Assembly (NCBI GenBank): GCA_039793685.1 | Contig: JBDRAL010000013.1 | Coordinates: 62,001-126,000 of the forward strand | Reading direction: 5' to 3' | From: JAAFHI01 sp039793685 | GTDB taxonomy: Bacteria; Acidobacteriota; Blastocatellia; Chloracidobacteriales; Chloracidobacteriaceae | DNA length: 64,000 nucleotides | Part shown: positions 36,001 to 43,189 of the stretch, in pieces | Position numbering within the stretch: the first letter of the stretch is position 1 | Layout of the letters: each line of letters opens with the position of its first letter | Notes under the pieces: model-generated | Database searches by the model: none | The model's input: only the letters and a program-made list of their open reading frames with translations | What the model was told of the DNA's origin: nothing | Program-made: the position numbers and the translations under genes

Positions 36001-36986
36001 CCGGCCACCGCCACAACCGTCTGGAGCATGGCTTCCGAGGCGGGCGGAGCCGCCGGAAGGGCCGACAGGGCCTCGATGTTCTTCCATCGGCCGTAAAGAT
36101 TTCCGACCAGCCCAAGCGGCGGATCATCCCCGTTCAGGCGGAGCAACCGACCGATGAGGTCGGCGGTTTCAACATACAATTCCGAAATTTCGGGCGACCA
36201 CGGGAGCTTTTCGGAAACCACGCGCTCGGCGGTGCTTTCCATCATCGAGGCGAGACGGTTGACGGCCTGAAAACCGACCATCCCCGCCGCGCCCTTGAGC
36301 GTATGGGATGCCCGGCGAATTTCCTCGAACGTCAGCCGGCGACGCGAAGGCTCGGTGTCCGCTGCCTTTTCCTTCACGATGACGAGATAGCCTTCGGACT
36401 CCTCGCGGAAGGCGTCGAGCAGTTCCTCGTCGGCATCCAGCGGCTGAATCGTCACCCCGCCGCGCGAATCGAGGTGATGCGCCATCGGAGCGGGAGGCGG
36501 CATCGGCGGGACGTTCGCCACCTGTACCGTCAGCAATGAAAGATCGGCGGAAGCCGTCAAAACGTCGCGTATCGCCCCGTCGTCGCCCGATTCGGGCAGA
36601 TTTCGCAACCGGCGGAAACGGGCCACGACCGATTCCACCAGCGGACGCTCGCGCAACGACCCGGAAAGCAGCGCCTCCAGGTAACTTTCAATCTGGACGA
36701 TGGTGTGAACGAGCGCGCCGACCGCGTCGGGCGTGGGCGGCAACACGCCCTCCATGATTTCTTCGACCACTTCCTCGGCAAAGTAGGAAATGTGACTCAA
36801 CGCCGCCAGTCCGACCATCGAGGCCGCGCCCTTAGTACTGTGAAAGACCCGGTGCGCGTCACGCAGCCGTTCCACGTCGGACAAATCCGCCTTGAAAGTT
36901 TCGATGGAATCCACCGCGAGCGGCAGATTTCCACGGACTTCCTCGACGAATCCGATCAGTACGTCACGATCAATGTTTCCGAACAC
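33036..36986 (-). CDS. chpA: Hybrid chemosensory kinase CheA with four Hpt domains and a C-terminal receiver (ChpA-like)
   Basis: 1316 residues, GTG start with a GAGGAAA box. Four Hpt domains precede the kinase, with phospho-histidines at about 49 (FHSTKG), 228 (SHTLKGAAGMVG), 408 (VHTLKGAAGMVG) and 557 (VHTLKGSAGMVG). The CheA core follows: dimerisation (about 690-790), HATPase (LLHILRNAVDHGIE, then GRGVGMDVVKTTV) and CheW-like P5 domain. The receiver at about 1190-1316 has LVVDDSVSVRRVV, Asp in IILSDVEMPRMDG and Lys in YLVKPY. Many Hpt domains plus a receiver are the hallmark of ChpA/PilL kinases of twitching motility and of FrzE/cyanobacterial relatives. The neighbouring genes complete the system. 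Confidence 0.94.
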   Translation of the reverse strand: MFGNIDRDVLIGFVEEVRGNLPLAVDSIETFKADLSDVERLRDAHRVFHSTKGAASMVGLAALSHISYFAEEVVEEIMEGVLPPTPDAVGALVHTIVQIESYLEALLSGSLRERPLVESVVARFRRLRNLPESGDDGAIRDVLTASADLSLLTVQVANVPPMPPPAPMAHHLDSRGGVTIQPLDADEELLDAFREESEGYLVIVKEKAADTEPSRRRLTFEEIRRASHTLKGAAGMVGFQAVNRLASMMESTAERVVSEKLPWSPEISELYVETADLIGRLLRLNGDDPPLGLVGNLYGRWKNIEALSALPAAPPASEAMLQTVVAVAGETSDPEAMLRTTVDVQSSGEIAAAADISAAEISDADPELLEAFMMEAEEHLEVVSRQLRVLDRDPADRQAAEEIRRSVHTLKGAAGMVGFRGISRIAHRMEDLFDRFKDGGLALDREVMTTLFRASDALQDLLKGDRSDTLRSNLAELSQSFDRFEQFAPAASPAVAAGPSVTDSFSSIVADEVDPEFLEVFSIEAEEHMQTIFRRLRDLEADPKDSAAILDIRRSVHTLKGSAGMVGLKSVSRLAHRMEDVFDRVVDGSLLVTQPTLALFFSTADVLEDLVHGGGTHRLREELPGLYQQYDRILGTPQPAVQLPTSVLESFDEEAAAGPTDSMETTGETSFELGSTGFLSARARSAAAVPKARSGQVIRVPIERLDDVVKMVSELIVNRTTFEQYFRNLIQEVDELNLSLARLRSVAGKLETQLEVAGLGGMNLASLAALPTGTLPQAPKLHVKATRMMEFDALEFDRYTDLHLLSRELSETATDINAIGSELGGSIADFDSVLTQLGRLTSDVQDKLLRLRMLPVGTLTARLDRTVRVTATAKGKLVDFSVIGEDVELDKTVVEEMADPLLHILRNAVDHGIEPPNIRRTFGKPERGQIRMLAYQESTQIVIEVRDDGGGLDIERIRAKVVGQGLASDTEAAVMGDDELIQYIFAPGFSTAREVSEISGRGVGMDVVKTTVTKLKGTVTVQSVPGRGTAFIIRLPMTLAVARVLLVRAAGETYAIPFAGVSQILRVDSDMVGKVGNDPVVTIGGKVLPLVNLSKALGGRQTSMLDAESRQPVVVITIEGKLYAVMVDDVLEAREVVVKNLGTLLRRVHGVSGATLTGDGGVVLILNMPELIRESPGRAERIQRAPAPARETLDVLVVDDSVSVRRVVSNLMKNAGFNPIAAKDGVEALELIQNAARLPDIILSDVEMPRMDGYELVSTLQSQETFRHIPVVMITSRAGEQHRQKAFNLGVSEYLVKPYQDEILLGVIRRLIRQKG

Positions 36987-37004
36987 GGCAGTTTCCTCGA
37001 AAGC

Positions 37005-37225
37005 AGTAGCCAGTGGTCAGTGGCCAGCAGTCAGTGGCCAGCAGCCAGTGGTTAGCAGTCAGTAAAAACGAAATTCGATAAAGATCGCATAAAGAAGAAC
37101 TTAAAAAACCGTTATCGGCTTCCACCCGGCCTGAAAGGCCCACGAACCGCCAACCACTCGCCGCTGTCCGCTCACGACTATCTGCTCACTGCTGGCCACT
37201 GGCGGCTGACCACTGGCTACTGGCT
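37005..37225. repeat. CAGTGGC-type heptamers between cheR and cheA, overlapping the cheR stop
   Basis: AGTGGCC/AGCAGTC units (37005-37060) are inverted relative to CTGGCCA/CTGACCA units (about 37180-37225). The TAG stop of cheR (37217-37219) is inside the right arm. The interior holds no gene. Confidence 0.75.
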
Positions 37226-38128
37226 TCGCCGGTACGCCAGCACATTTTCAAATCGTTCCGGGACCAGCCACGGCACCCGCAATCCAACGATTTCGCCCGG
37301 CGCGAACAGCAGGTGGCCACCGATGGCGAGCCGCCGACCGAGGCTGGCGGCAATCTCGGGTCGCCGCTCCGGCGCAAAGTAAATCAGCACGTTCTGACAA
37401 AAGATCATGTCCTGCGGGGTCAGCGGGAATGTGCCGTCCTCCAGCAGATTGAACCATTCGAACCGGGTGACGGCCCGGAGGTCTTCGGTGACGCGAAAGT
37501 GCGGCGTGCCGTTTTCCGAAATTTCCTCGGTCAGAAACCGTTTCGCGGCCTCGGGCGGCATGCTCCGGAGCGAAAACTGACGGTACCGGCCCTCGCGCGC
37601 CCGCTCCAGCACGCTCCGGCTGATGTCCGTCCCGATGACCGACAACTGCCACAGGTGCGAGTCGGTCAGTTCCCGCATGACCATCGCCAGGGAGTAGGCT
37701 TCCTCTCCCGTCGCGCAACAGGCGCTCCAGGCGTTGAGGTAGAGCCGCTTCAACCGACGCCGTTCCTCGATGACGGGTGGCAGGATTTCCCGCCGAAGGG
37801 CATCGAAGGACGGCTGGTGACGAAAAAAATACGTCTCGTGGTTGACCAGCCGCTCGACGATTCGATCCCACTCGCGCGGGCCGCCGGCTGTCTCGGTCAC
37901 AAACCGGTAAAGCTCGGCGTATCCCGCAATCCCCCGCTCCCGCATCGTCTCCCAGAGCGCCCGCTGAAGCTGTCGGCGGCGCGACTCCCCGAAAACCAGC
38001 CCGGCGCGTTCCTCGACCAGCTTTTCCCAGGCGTCAAGGAGCGGCGGTTCGAGCGGGGGCAGTACGGGCGGCTGAAATATGCCGCCCCCAGCTTCTCCGC
38101 CCGATTTTTCTTCCCGTTCAGACGGCAT
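37217..38128 (-). CDS. cheR: Chemotaxis protein methyltransferase CheR (PilK position)
   Basis: 303 residues from the ATG at 38128; a TTG seven codons earlier is possible. N-terminal helical domain with DRIVERLVNHETYFFRHQPSF, then a Rossmann methyltransferase domain with NAWSACCATGEEAYSLAM (SAM-binding loop), VIGTDISRSVLERAREG and DMIFCQNVLIYF. It methylates glutamates on the partner receptor using S-adenosylmethionine. The stretch before residue 30 is Glu/Pro-rich and not conserved. The TAG stop is supplied by a heptamer repeat, which ends the protein with RRSQ. It is in the order MCP-cheR-cheA, as in pilJ-pilK-chpA. Confidence 0.93.
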   Translation of the reverse strand: MPSEREEKSGGEAGGGIFQPPVLPPLEPPLLDAWEKLVEERAGLVFGESRRRQLQRALWETMRERGIAGYAELYRFVTETAGGPREWDRIVERLVNHETYFFRHQPSFDALRREILPPVIEERRRLKRLYLNAWSACCATGEEAYSLAMVMRELTDSHLWQLSVIGTDISRSVLERAREGRYRQFSLRSMPPEAAKRFLTEEISENGTPHFRVTEDLRAVTRFEWFNLLEDGTFPLTPQDMIFCQNVLIYFAPERRPEIAASLGRRLAIGGHLLFAPGEIVGLRVPWLVPERFENVLAYRRSQ

Positions 38129-38160
38129 GAACTGGTTTCTTACCCGCAATTCAATATCTT

Positions 38161-38335
38161 CCGCTCGCGGACCCCGGATTTCCGTTCGAAGACCTCGGAT
38201 TCCCGCTCGCGGACCTCGGATTTCGCTCGAAGACTCGCTTTATCCGAGGCTAACGATATGTCGCCCGCTCCGCGGGCTTCAAACCATTCCACGAACCACT
38301 CACTACTAACTGCTAACTGCTGACGACTAACTACT
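38161..38335. repeat. Composite repeat, copy 2 (inverted relative to 18175-18368)
   Basis: In reverse orientation this contains the same order as copy 1: CAGTTAG heptamers (38290-38335), the GTTCGTGG start, the palindromic GCCCGCGGAGCGGGC block, ATATCGTTAGCCTCGG, and then CCGAGGTC-type units of about 20-22 bp (38161-38230). It fills the gap between the receptor and cheR genes and overlaps no start codon. Confidence 0.85.
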
Positions 38336-38337
38336 GC

Positions 38338-40548
38338 TCAGTACCGTTTGCCGTTCTCAGGCAGTTTGAAGGTACTCACCGATGACCGCAGGTTGTCGGT
38401 CAGGTCAGAGAGGTTGCGGATGGACACCGAAGCCTGTTTCGTCCCGGCGGCGGTCTGCTGGATGACCTCCGAGATTTCGTTCATGGCCTTGGCGATGGAT
38501 TCCGAACCGCGCGCCTGCTGTCTGGAAGAAAGCGAGATGTTCTGAATGAGTTCGGCGAGCTTGTTCGACACGCCCTCGATTTCGGCCAGCGCCACTTCGG
38601 CCTCGTTGGCGAGGTTCGAACCGACGACCACTTCGCGGGTCATCGTTTCCATCGCCGCGACGGCTTCGTTGGTTTCGCTCTGGACCGACTTGATCAGCGT
38701 GCCGATGCGCTTGGTGGCTTCCGCCGACCGTTCGGCGAGGCGTTCGACTTCGCCCGCGACCACCGCGAATCCGCGTCCCGCGTCGCCGGCCATCGCCGCC
38801 TGAATCGAGGCGTTGAGGGCGAGAATGCTCGTCCGGTCGGCGATGTCGCCGATGAGCTGGACGATTTCACCGATTTCCTGCGAGCTTTCGCCGAGCCGCT
38901 TGATGCGCTTGGCCGATTCCTGCACCTGCTGGCGGATGGCGTTCATGCCCTCGATGGTCTTGCCCACCGCCTGCGTCCCCTGCCGGGCATTGGCACGGGC
39001 CTGATCGGCGACCGTGGCCGACAGCGCGGCATTTTCCGAAACCTGTTGAATTGAAACGGTCATTTCGTCGATGGCCGCCGACGTTTCGAGAACCTGCTGG
39101 GCCTGGGTTTCGCTGCCCCGCGCGAGGTTTTCGGCGGTGGCCTGAATTTCGGCGGCGGATGACCCCACCTGGATGCTCGTTTCCTGTACGTTGCCGATGA
39201 CCTTCCGCAATTCCTCGATCATGAAGTTGAACGAGTCGGCGATGGCCCCGGTCATATCCGCGGTGACTTCGGCTTCGACCGTCAGGTCGCCCTGGGCCAC
39301 GTCGGAAACTTCCATCAGCAGCTTTTGTACGCCCGCCTGGATGCGGTCGCGTTCATCGCGTGACTGGATGAGGCCGAGGGTGCTGTCGAGCAGCGCATTC
39401 AAACCGTTGGCGAGGCGACCGAGTTCGTCCGAGCCCATGACCGTCGCACGGGCGCTGAAGTTTTCGGATTCGACCGCCTGGAAGACCCTCCGCATATCGA
39501 CGATCTGGTTCGTGATGAGCCGCGAGATGAGGAAGCTGAACGCCACCGCGATAAAGAAGAAGAGAACCACGACGACGAGGTTGGTGGTGCGCTGGCCCGA
39601 GTAGGTGTCAACGCGCTTCTGAAGCAGGCTGGTCAACTTCGTGAGCGCCGTTTCGTAGAAACTCGCCATTTCCCGCTGGGCCTTCTGCCCCTCGGAGAAA
39701 TAGGCGTTCGGGTCGACTTCGATCTTTTCCGCCTTGATGACTTTCTGGTCGGTTTGCGCGGTCAGCGCCAGCACCGTGTTCTGAAACTGGGTTGCCTTGG
39801 GCGCGATGTCCTTTTCGTCATCCTTGTTGGAAACCCAGCCCTTCCCGCCGGTCCCGATTCCGGCCAGCATCCCCGAGATGTCGGTTTCGAGCCGGGTCTT
39901 CTGGGCGGAAATGCCGAACTTGGTTTCAGGCGTAATCTGCTTGGTCTGCGCCACCGCCGTCGATTGCCCGTAAAGCTGGCTCAGAGCCACCGCCGCGTCG
40001 GGCAGCTTGATGGTCGTCGCGTCCATCAGGTAGTAGGTGTCGAGATCGGGGTCGAGCGTCAGGTTCGAGTTGTCGGCGACTTTGGTGATCAAATCGCCGA
40101 GACGGGTAATCAGCTTTTCATGACGATCGGCGATTTCCGCCGACGTACCGTTCAGCGACTGGGCGGCCGTCCACAGGCTCTTTACGTCATTGAAAATCGG
40201 CGTCGAGCCCAACTGCTGATTGTTCAGGCTGCCGTCCTTGCCGCCGCCATACCGCGCGTCAACGTTGCCGACGTCCCCCAAGCCGGCGTTGATCGTCTGC
40301 TGAAGCGCCGGTAACTCCCCGCGCCGGGCCGGATCGACCGCCAGATTCTTGTGAAGCAGAACGTTGAAATACACCTTGTGGAGCGGCCTGAGATACTCCG
40401 TGCCGTACAATTCCTTTTGGGAAAACTGGATGCTGGTGGTTTTTTCACTGATGTACGAATACAGGGTCACCACCGCCGGAATGGCCATCAGCCCGACGAT
40501 CAATGCCAACTTCCAGAACACTTTCAGGTTTGAAAGCAATTTGAACAT
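38338..40548 (-). CDS. pilJ: Methyl-accepting chemotaxis protein, PilJ-like
   Basis: 736 residues. A membrane helix (about 11-31, LALIVGLMAIPAVVTLYSYI), a long periplasmic helical sensor region (32-310), a second helix (about 318-338, LVVVVLFFFIAVAFSFLIS), HAMP regions (340-450), and the signalling domain with the highly conserved hairpin tip around IADRTSILALNASIQAAMAGDAGRGFAVVAGEVERLAERS. The family's usual Glu-rich methylation helices are present. No ligand can be named. In the pil-chp layout the receptor occupies this position and responds to surface contact or pilin. A ribosome site (GGGAGCGG) supports the start. Confidence 0.9.
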   Translation of the reverse strand: MFKLLSNLKVFWKLALIVGLMAIPAVVTLYSYISEKTTSIQFSQKELYGTEYLRPLHKVYFNVLLHKNLAVDPARRGELPALQQTINAGLGDVGNVDARYGGGKDGSLNNQQLGSTPIFNDVKSLWTAAQSLNGTSAEIADRHEKLITRLGDLITKVADNSNLTLDPDLDTYYLMDATTIKLPDAAVALSQLYGQSTAVAQTKQITPETKFGISAQKTRLETDISGMLAGIGTGGKGWVSNKDDEKDIAPKATQFQNTVLALTAQTDQKVIKAEKIEVDPNAYFSEGQKAQREMASFYETALTKLTSLLQKRVDTYSGQRTTNLVVVVLFFFIAVAFSFLISRLITNQIVDMRRVFQAVESENFSARATVMGSDELGRLANGLNALLDSTLGLIQSRDERDRIQAGVQKLLMEVSDVAQGDLTVEAEVTADMTGAIADSFNFMIEELRKVIGNVQETSIQVGSSAAEIQATAENLARGSETQAQQVLETSAAIDEMTVSIQQVSENAALSATVADQARANARQGTQAVGKTIEGMNAIRQQVQESAKRIKRLGESSQEIGEIVQLIGDIADRTSILALNASIQAAMAGDAGRGFAVVAGEVERLAERSAEATKRIGTLIKSVQSETNEAVAAMETMTREVVVGSNLANEAEVALAEIEGVSNKLAELIQNISLSSRQQARGSESIAKAMNEISEVIQQTAAGTKQASVSIRNLSDLTDNLRSSVSTFKLPENGKRY

Positions 40549-40583
40549 AGCGCCCGCTCCCTCTCTCGGTGAGTCGATTTATC

Positions 40584-40711
40584 TATTTTTGATTTTCGAT
40601 TGAAGATTTTCGATTTTTGAAAACCTGAAAGCCATGACCGAGTGAGCGCCGGCCAGCACGGGCCCCATCACCGGTCTGCAATCGAAAATCTTCAATCGAA
40701 AATCGAAAATC
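40584..40711. repeat. Inverted CGAAAAT heptamer repeat in the cheW-receptor gap
   Basis: The left arm (40584-40615) and right arm (40680-40711) match at 30 of 32 positions as inverted copies, with 25 bp perfect (40591-40615). The 64-bp interior shows no gene. The arms consist of CGAAAAT and CTTCAAT units. Confidence 0.85.
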
Positions 40712-40713
40712 CC

Positions 40714-41826
40714 CTAGTTTTGCGAAAACTGCTGCATTTCGGGAAGCGCCAGGAACGCCTCCACGTCAAGTACGACCGTCAGTTCCGCGCCCGCCCCGGT
40801 CACGCCCTGCGCGAAGTGCGTGACGCGATCTCCCAACGGGGCCGTCGGTGTCAGGACGTCGCCCTCCCCGAGCATTCGCATCCCCGTGACGGCATCGACC
40901 AGGAGGCCGAGCGAAAACGGCGTCCGTTTCCCCTGTAAAACAATCATGTAGGCGGTGTCGCGCGAGGCGACCGCGCCGTTTCCGAGCATCAGGCCGAAAT
41001 CGGCCACCGCGAGGATGTCCCCGCGCAGGTTGGTCACGCCCACGACCCATTCCGGCGTGAACGGCACCGGAGTGGTCCGGACCGACCGGGTGATTTCCGT
41101 AATTCCCTCGATTGGAAAGGCGTACCGCCCGGCGCCATGCAGAAATCCGACGTAGGAGGTCCCCATGACGGTGGACGTTGCGCCGGAGGCAGCCGGACGC
41201 GGCGCGGAAGCGGCTACTTCGGCGTCGATGGTCGCCAGTACACGCTCCAGTCCGGAAGACTCTCCCCGCGACGGAGCAGCGATCGGCGCGACCGGGAGCG
41301 GGGCCTGTGGAAGCGGTTCGGCGGATTCAGGTTCCGGCGCAAAATCAGCCATATCGAAGACCGGTTCCGGAATATCCGCCATTTCGACGGGCGGCGATGT
41401 CCAGACGGTCGTTTCGGTCACGGTCTCAACGACACGTTCCGCCGTGAGAACTTCAGTCATCATCGGCTCGCCGATGGATTCCCCCGAAAACGATGCCGGG
41501 TCCCATTCGGGAAGATCCGTCGGGAGTTCCGGAAGGTCCGCCGGACTGGCTTCGAGAACGGGGATTTCCGAAACCGGCTCGACGTCCTCGCCGCCCTCGA
41601 ATTCAAGGGAAAAATCGGATGGAGGCATCTCGAACGCCGGAGCATCCACCGCCGTTATGATCGGGGCGCCCGCTTCCTGCTCCGACGCGGAACCGTCAGG
41701 TTCGGGGTCCGCCGGGAATTCACCAAACGCCGCCACCGGATCCCACTCGGGCACTTCGGACGACGTTTCACCCGTTTCCGGCTGCGGTTCCTCGGACTGG
41801 AGCAGATCCTTCTCGTTGGCCGACAT
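40714..41826 (-). CDS. CheW-domain coupling protein with long acidic N-terminus (PilI position)
   Basis: 370 residues. Residues about 1-220 are disordered-looking, rich in Glu, Pro, Ser and Asp, with repeated PEWDP/LPEWDP strings and no recognisable fold. Residues about 222-365 are a CheW domain (GTSYVGFLHGAGRYAFPIEGI, WVVGVTNLRGDILAVADFGLML, LGLLVDAVTGMRML). CheW links receptor tips to the P5 domain of CheA. The long acidic tail is unusual and might spread or regulate array packing. The gene follows the lone receiver and precedes the receptor, as pilI does. Confidence 0.88.
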   Translation of the reverse strand: MSANEKDLLQSEEPQPETGETSSEVPEWDPVAAFGEFPADPEPDGSASEQEAGAPIITAVDAPAFEMPPSDFSLEFEGGEDVEPVSEIPVLEASPADLPELPTDLPEWDPASFSGESIGEPMMTEVLTAERVVETVTETTVWTSPPVEMADIPEPVFDMADFAPEPESAEPLPQAPLPVAPIAAPSRGESSGLERVLATIDAEVAASAPRPAASGATSTVMGTSYVGFLHGAGRYAFPIEGITEITRSVRTTPVPFTPEWVVGVTNLRGDILAVADFGLMLGNGAVASRDTAYMIVLQGKRTPFSLGLLVDAVTGMRMLGEGDVLTPTAPLGDRVTHFAQGVTGAGAELTVVLDVEAFLALPEMQQFSQN

Positions 41827-41906
41827 AGGTCACGATCCACGTTCGGTGAAGGTTGAAGTTGCCGGAACGTCCGCTTCGGAGGAAAGAGACGTTCCGGACC
41901 GGCGCA

Positions 41907-42269
41907 TCAGATGTTGCGGACGACGCTCTTGATGAGATCGTCTTCGGAAAAGGGCTTCGTGAGATATTCGTCCGCACCCTGCTTCAATCCCCAGAAGCGA
42001 TCGGCTTCCTGGTTCTTGCTCGTCACGAGAATGACCTTGATGTCCTTGGTTTCGGCGGACGTCTTGAGCTGGCGGCAGATCTGAAAGCCGTTTTTCTTCG
42101 GCAGAACGACATCGAGCAGAATCAGGTCGGGCCGCTCCTTGACCGCCATGTCGAAACCGGACTCGCCATCCGTCGCGGTCACGAGCCGGTATCCCTTGTT
42201 CTGCAACGCGCCGGACATGAGGCGCATTTCCGTCGGACTGTCGTCAATAATGAGAATGGTTTTCGCCAT
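41907..42269 (-). CDS. Single-domain response regulator (PilH position)
   Basis: 120 residues, a stand-alone receiver: ILIIDDSPTEMRLM with the acidic pair, phospho-Asp in LILLDVVLPKKNGFQ, Thr in ILVTSKNQ and Lys in YLTKPFSEDDL. The start is supported by AGGAGAGG upstream. In the pil-chp system PilH-type regulators act as phosphate sink or retraction control. It would accept phosphate from the multi-Hpt CheA homologue at 33036. Confidence 0.92.
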   Translation of the reverse strand: MAKTILIIDDSPTEMRLMSGALQNKGYRLVTATDGESGFDMAVKERPDLILLDVVLPKKNGFQICRQLKTSAETKDIKVILVTSKNQEADRFWGLKQGADEYLTKPFSEDDLIKSVVRNI

Positions 42270-42339
42270 TGTGAGATTCCTCTCCTGGGGGAAGATGAAA
42301 ACGTGTTGCGGGCCGCGTTTCAGAAACTACCGATAACAA

Positions 42340-43188
42340 TCAAACGCTCAGCCGGTCAATCCCGCGGGTCAGGTCGAGCAGGAAAACACTGTATGTTTCG
42401 CGCCAGCGCTCACGCGCGTCGGCCGCCCGAAACCCGAAGGCAAAATGTTGAAAGAGAATGCCGATCACCTCGATGACGACATAACACGTCTGTTGAAAGA
42501 TCAGATTCCGGTCAAGTAAGCCCGAAGCACGACCCTCGACTCGTTCGATTGCCGTCTCCGCTACCAGCAGGCTGCGTTGAATCGCCAGTCCCGATGCCTG
42601 CGGATAATGAACCAGCGCCTGTTCGAGAGCGGCGGTCAAAGAGACGCCGCTGAAATCGGCCAGCATCTGTGTCTGGCTGTACTTCAAAATCCGGTTGACG
42701 ATTTCGGCCAGCGCTTCCAGCGCCAGCGCCGGACGTTTTGTCACCCGTTTGTCCGCGAGCCGGGTCAGGACGGTTTCACAATCGGAGAGAAGCCCCAGCA
42801 GTTCGAGTTCCAGGGCGCCGTCATTTTCACCGCCGCTCGCCGCAACCGCCGTTTCCGGCTCCTGATTGAAGTTCGCGGACCGCTCGGCGGCGATCCGGAA
42901 GCCTTCCTGTGAAAGAAACTGCCAGCTCACCGACATCGAATGGGATGGCGTCGCCAGATTCGGCAGGGTCTGGAAACTTCCGTCACTCCAGGACAACAGA
43001 CGCAAAAGGGCCGCCTCTCCGTAAAGGGGCGCCAGCACCGCGTGAACCACGTTTCCGCGCTCGAAAAAGATTCGACCGGATTCACCCCGGCGAACCAGTT
43101 CGACCGCCACCGTCTGTCCAGACAGGCAGATGATCTGAATCAGACTGGCCAGATCGAGGTCCCTGAGGTCGCCGGCGGGGCTGCTCAC
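42340..43188 (-). CDS. PATAN (DUF4388)-domain protein
   Basis: 282 residues, GTG start one base after the end of the TPR-REC gene. Residues about 1-115 are a PATAN/DUF4388 domain (GDLRDLDLASLIQIICLSGQ, GRIFFERGNVVHAVL, GEAALLRLLSWSDGSFQ). The rest is helical with no recognised family and no receiver. In cyanobacteria, PATAN-domain response regulators bind type IV pilus motor parts; here the PATAN protein has no receiver of its own but is encoded next to two receivers. It has no counterpart in the Pseudomonas pil-chp cluster. I infer that it is an output protein of the pathway. Confidence 0.82.
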   Translation of the reverse strand: MSSPAGDLRDLDLASLIQIICLSGQTVAVELVRRGESGRIFFERGNVVHAVLAPLYGEAALLRLLSWSDGSFQTLPNLATPSHSMSVSWQFLSQEGFRIAAERSANFNQEPETAVAASGGENDGALELELLGLLSDCETVLTRLADKRVTKRPALALEALAEIVNRILKYSQTQMLADFSGVSLTAALEQALVHYPQASGLAIQRSLLVAETAIERVEGRASGLLDRNLIFQQTCYVVIEVIGILFQHFAFGFRAADARERWRETYSVFLLDLTRGIDRLSV

Positions 43189-43189
43189 G

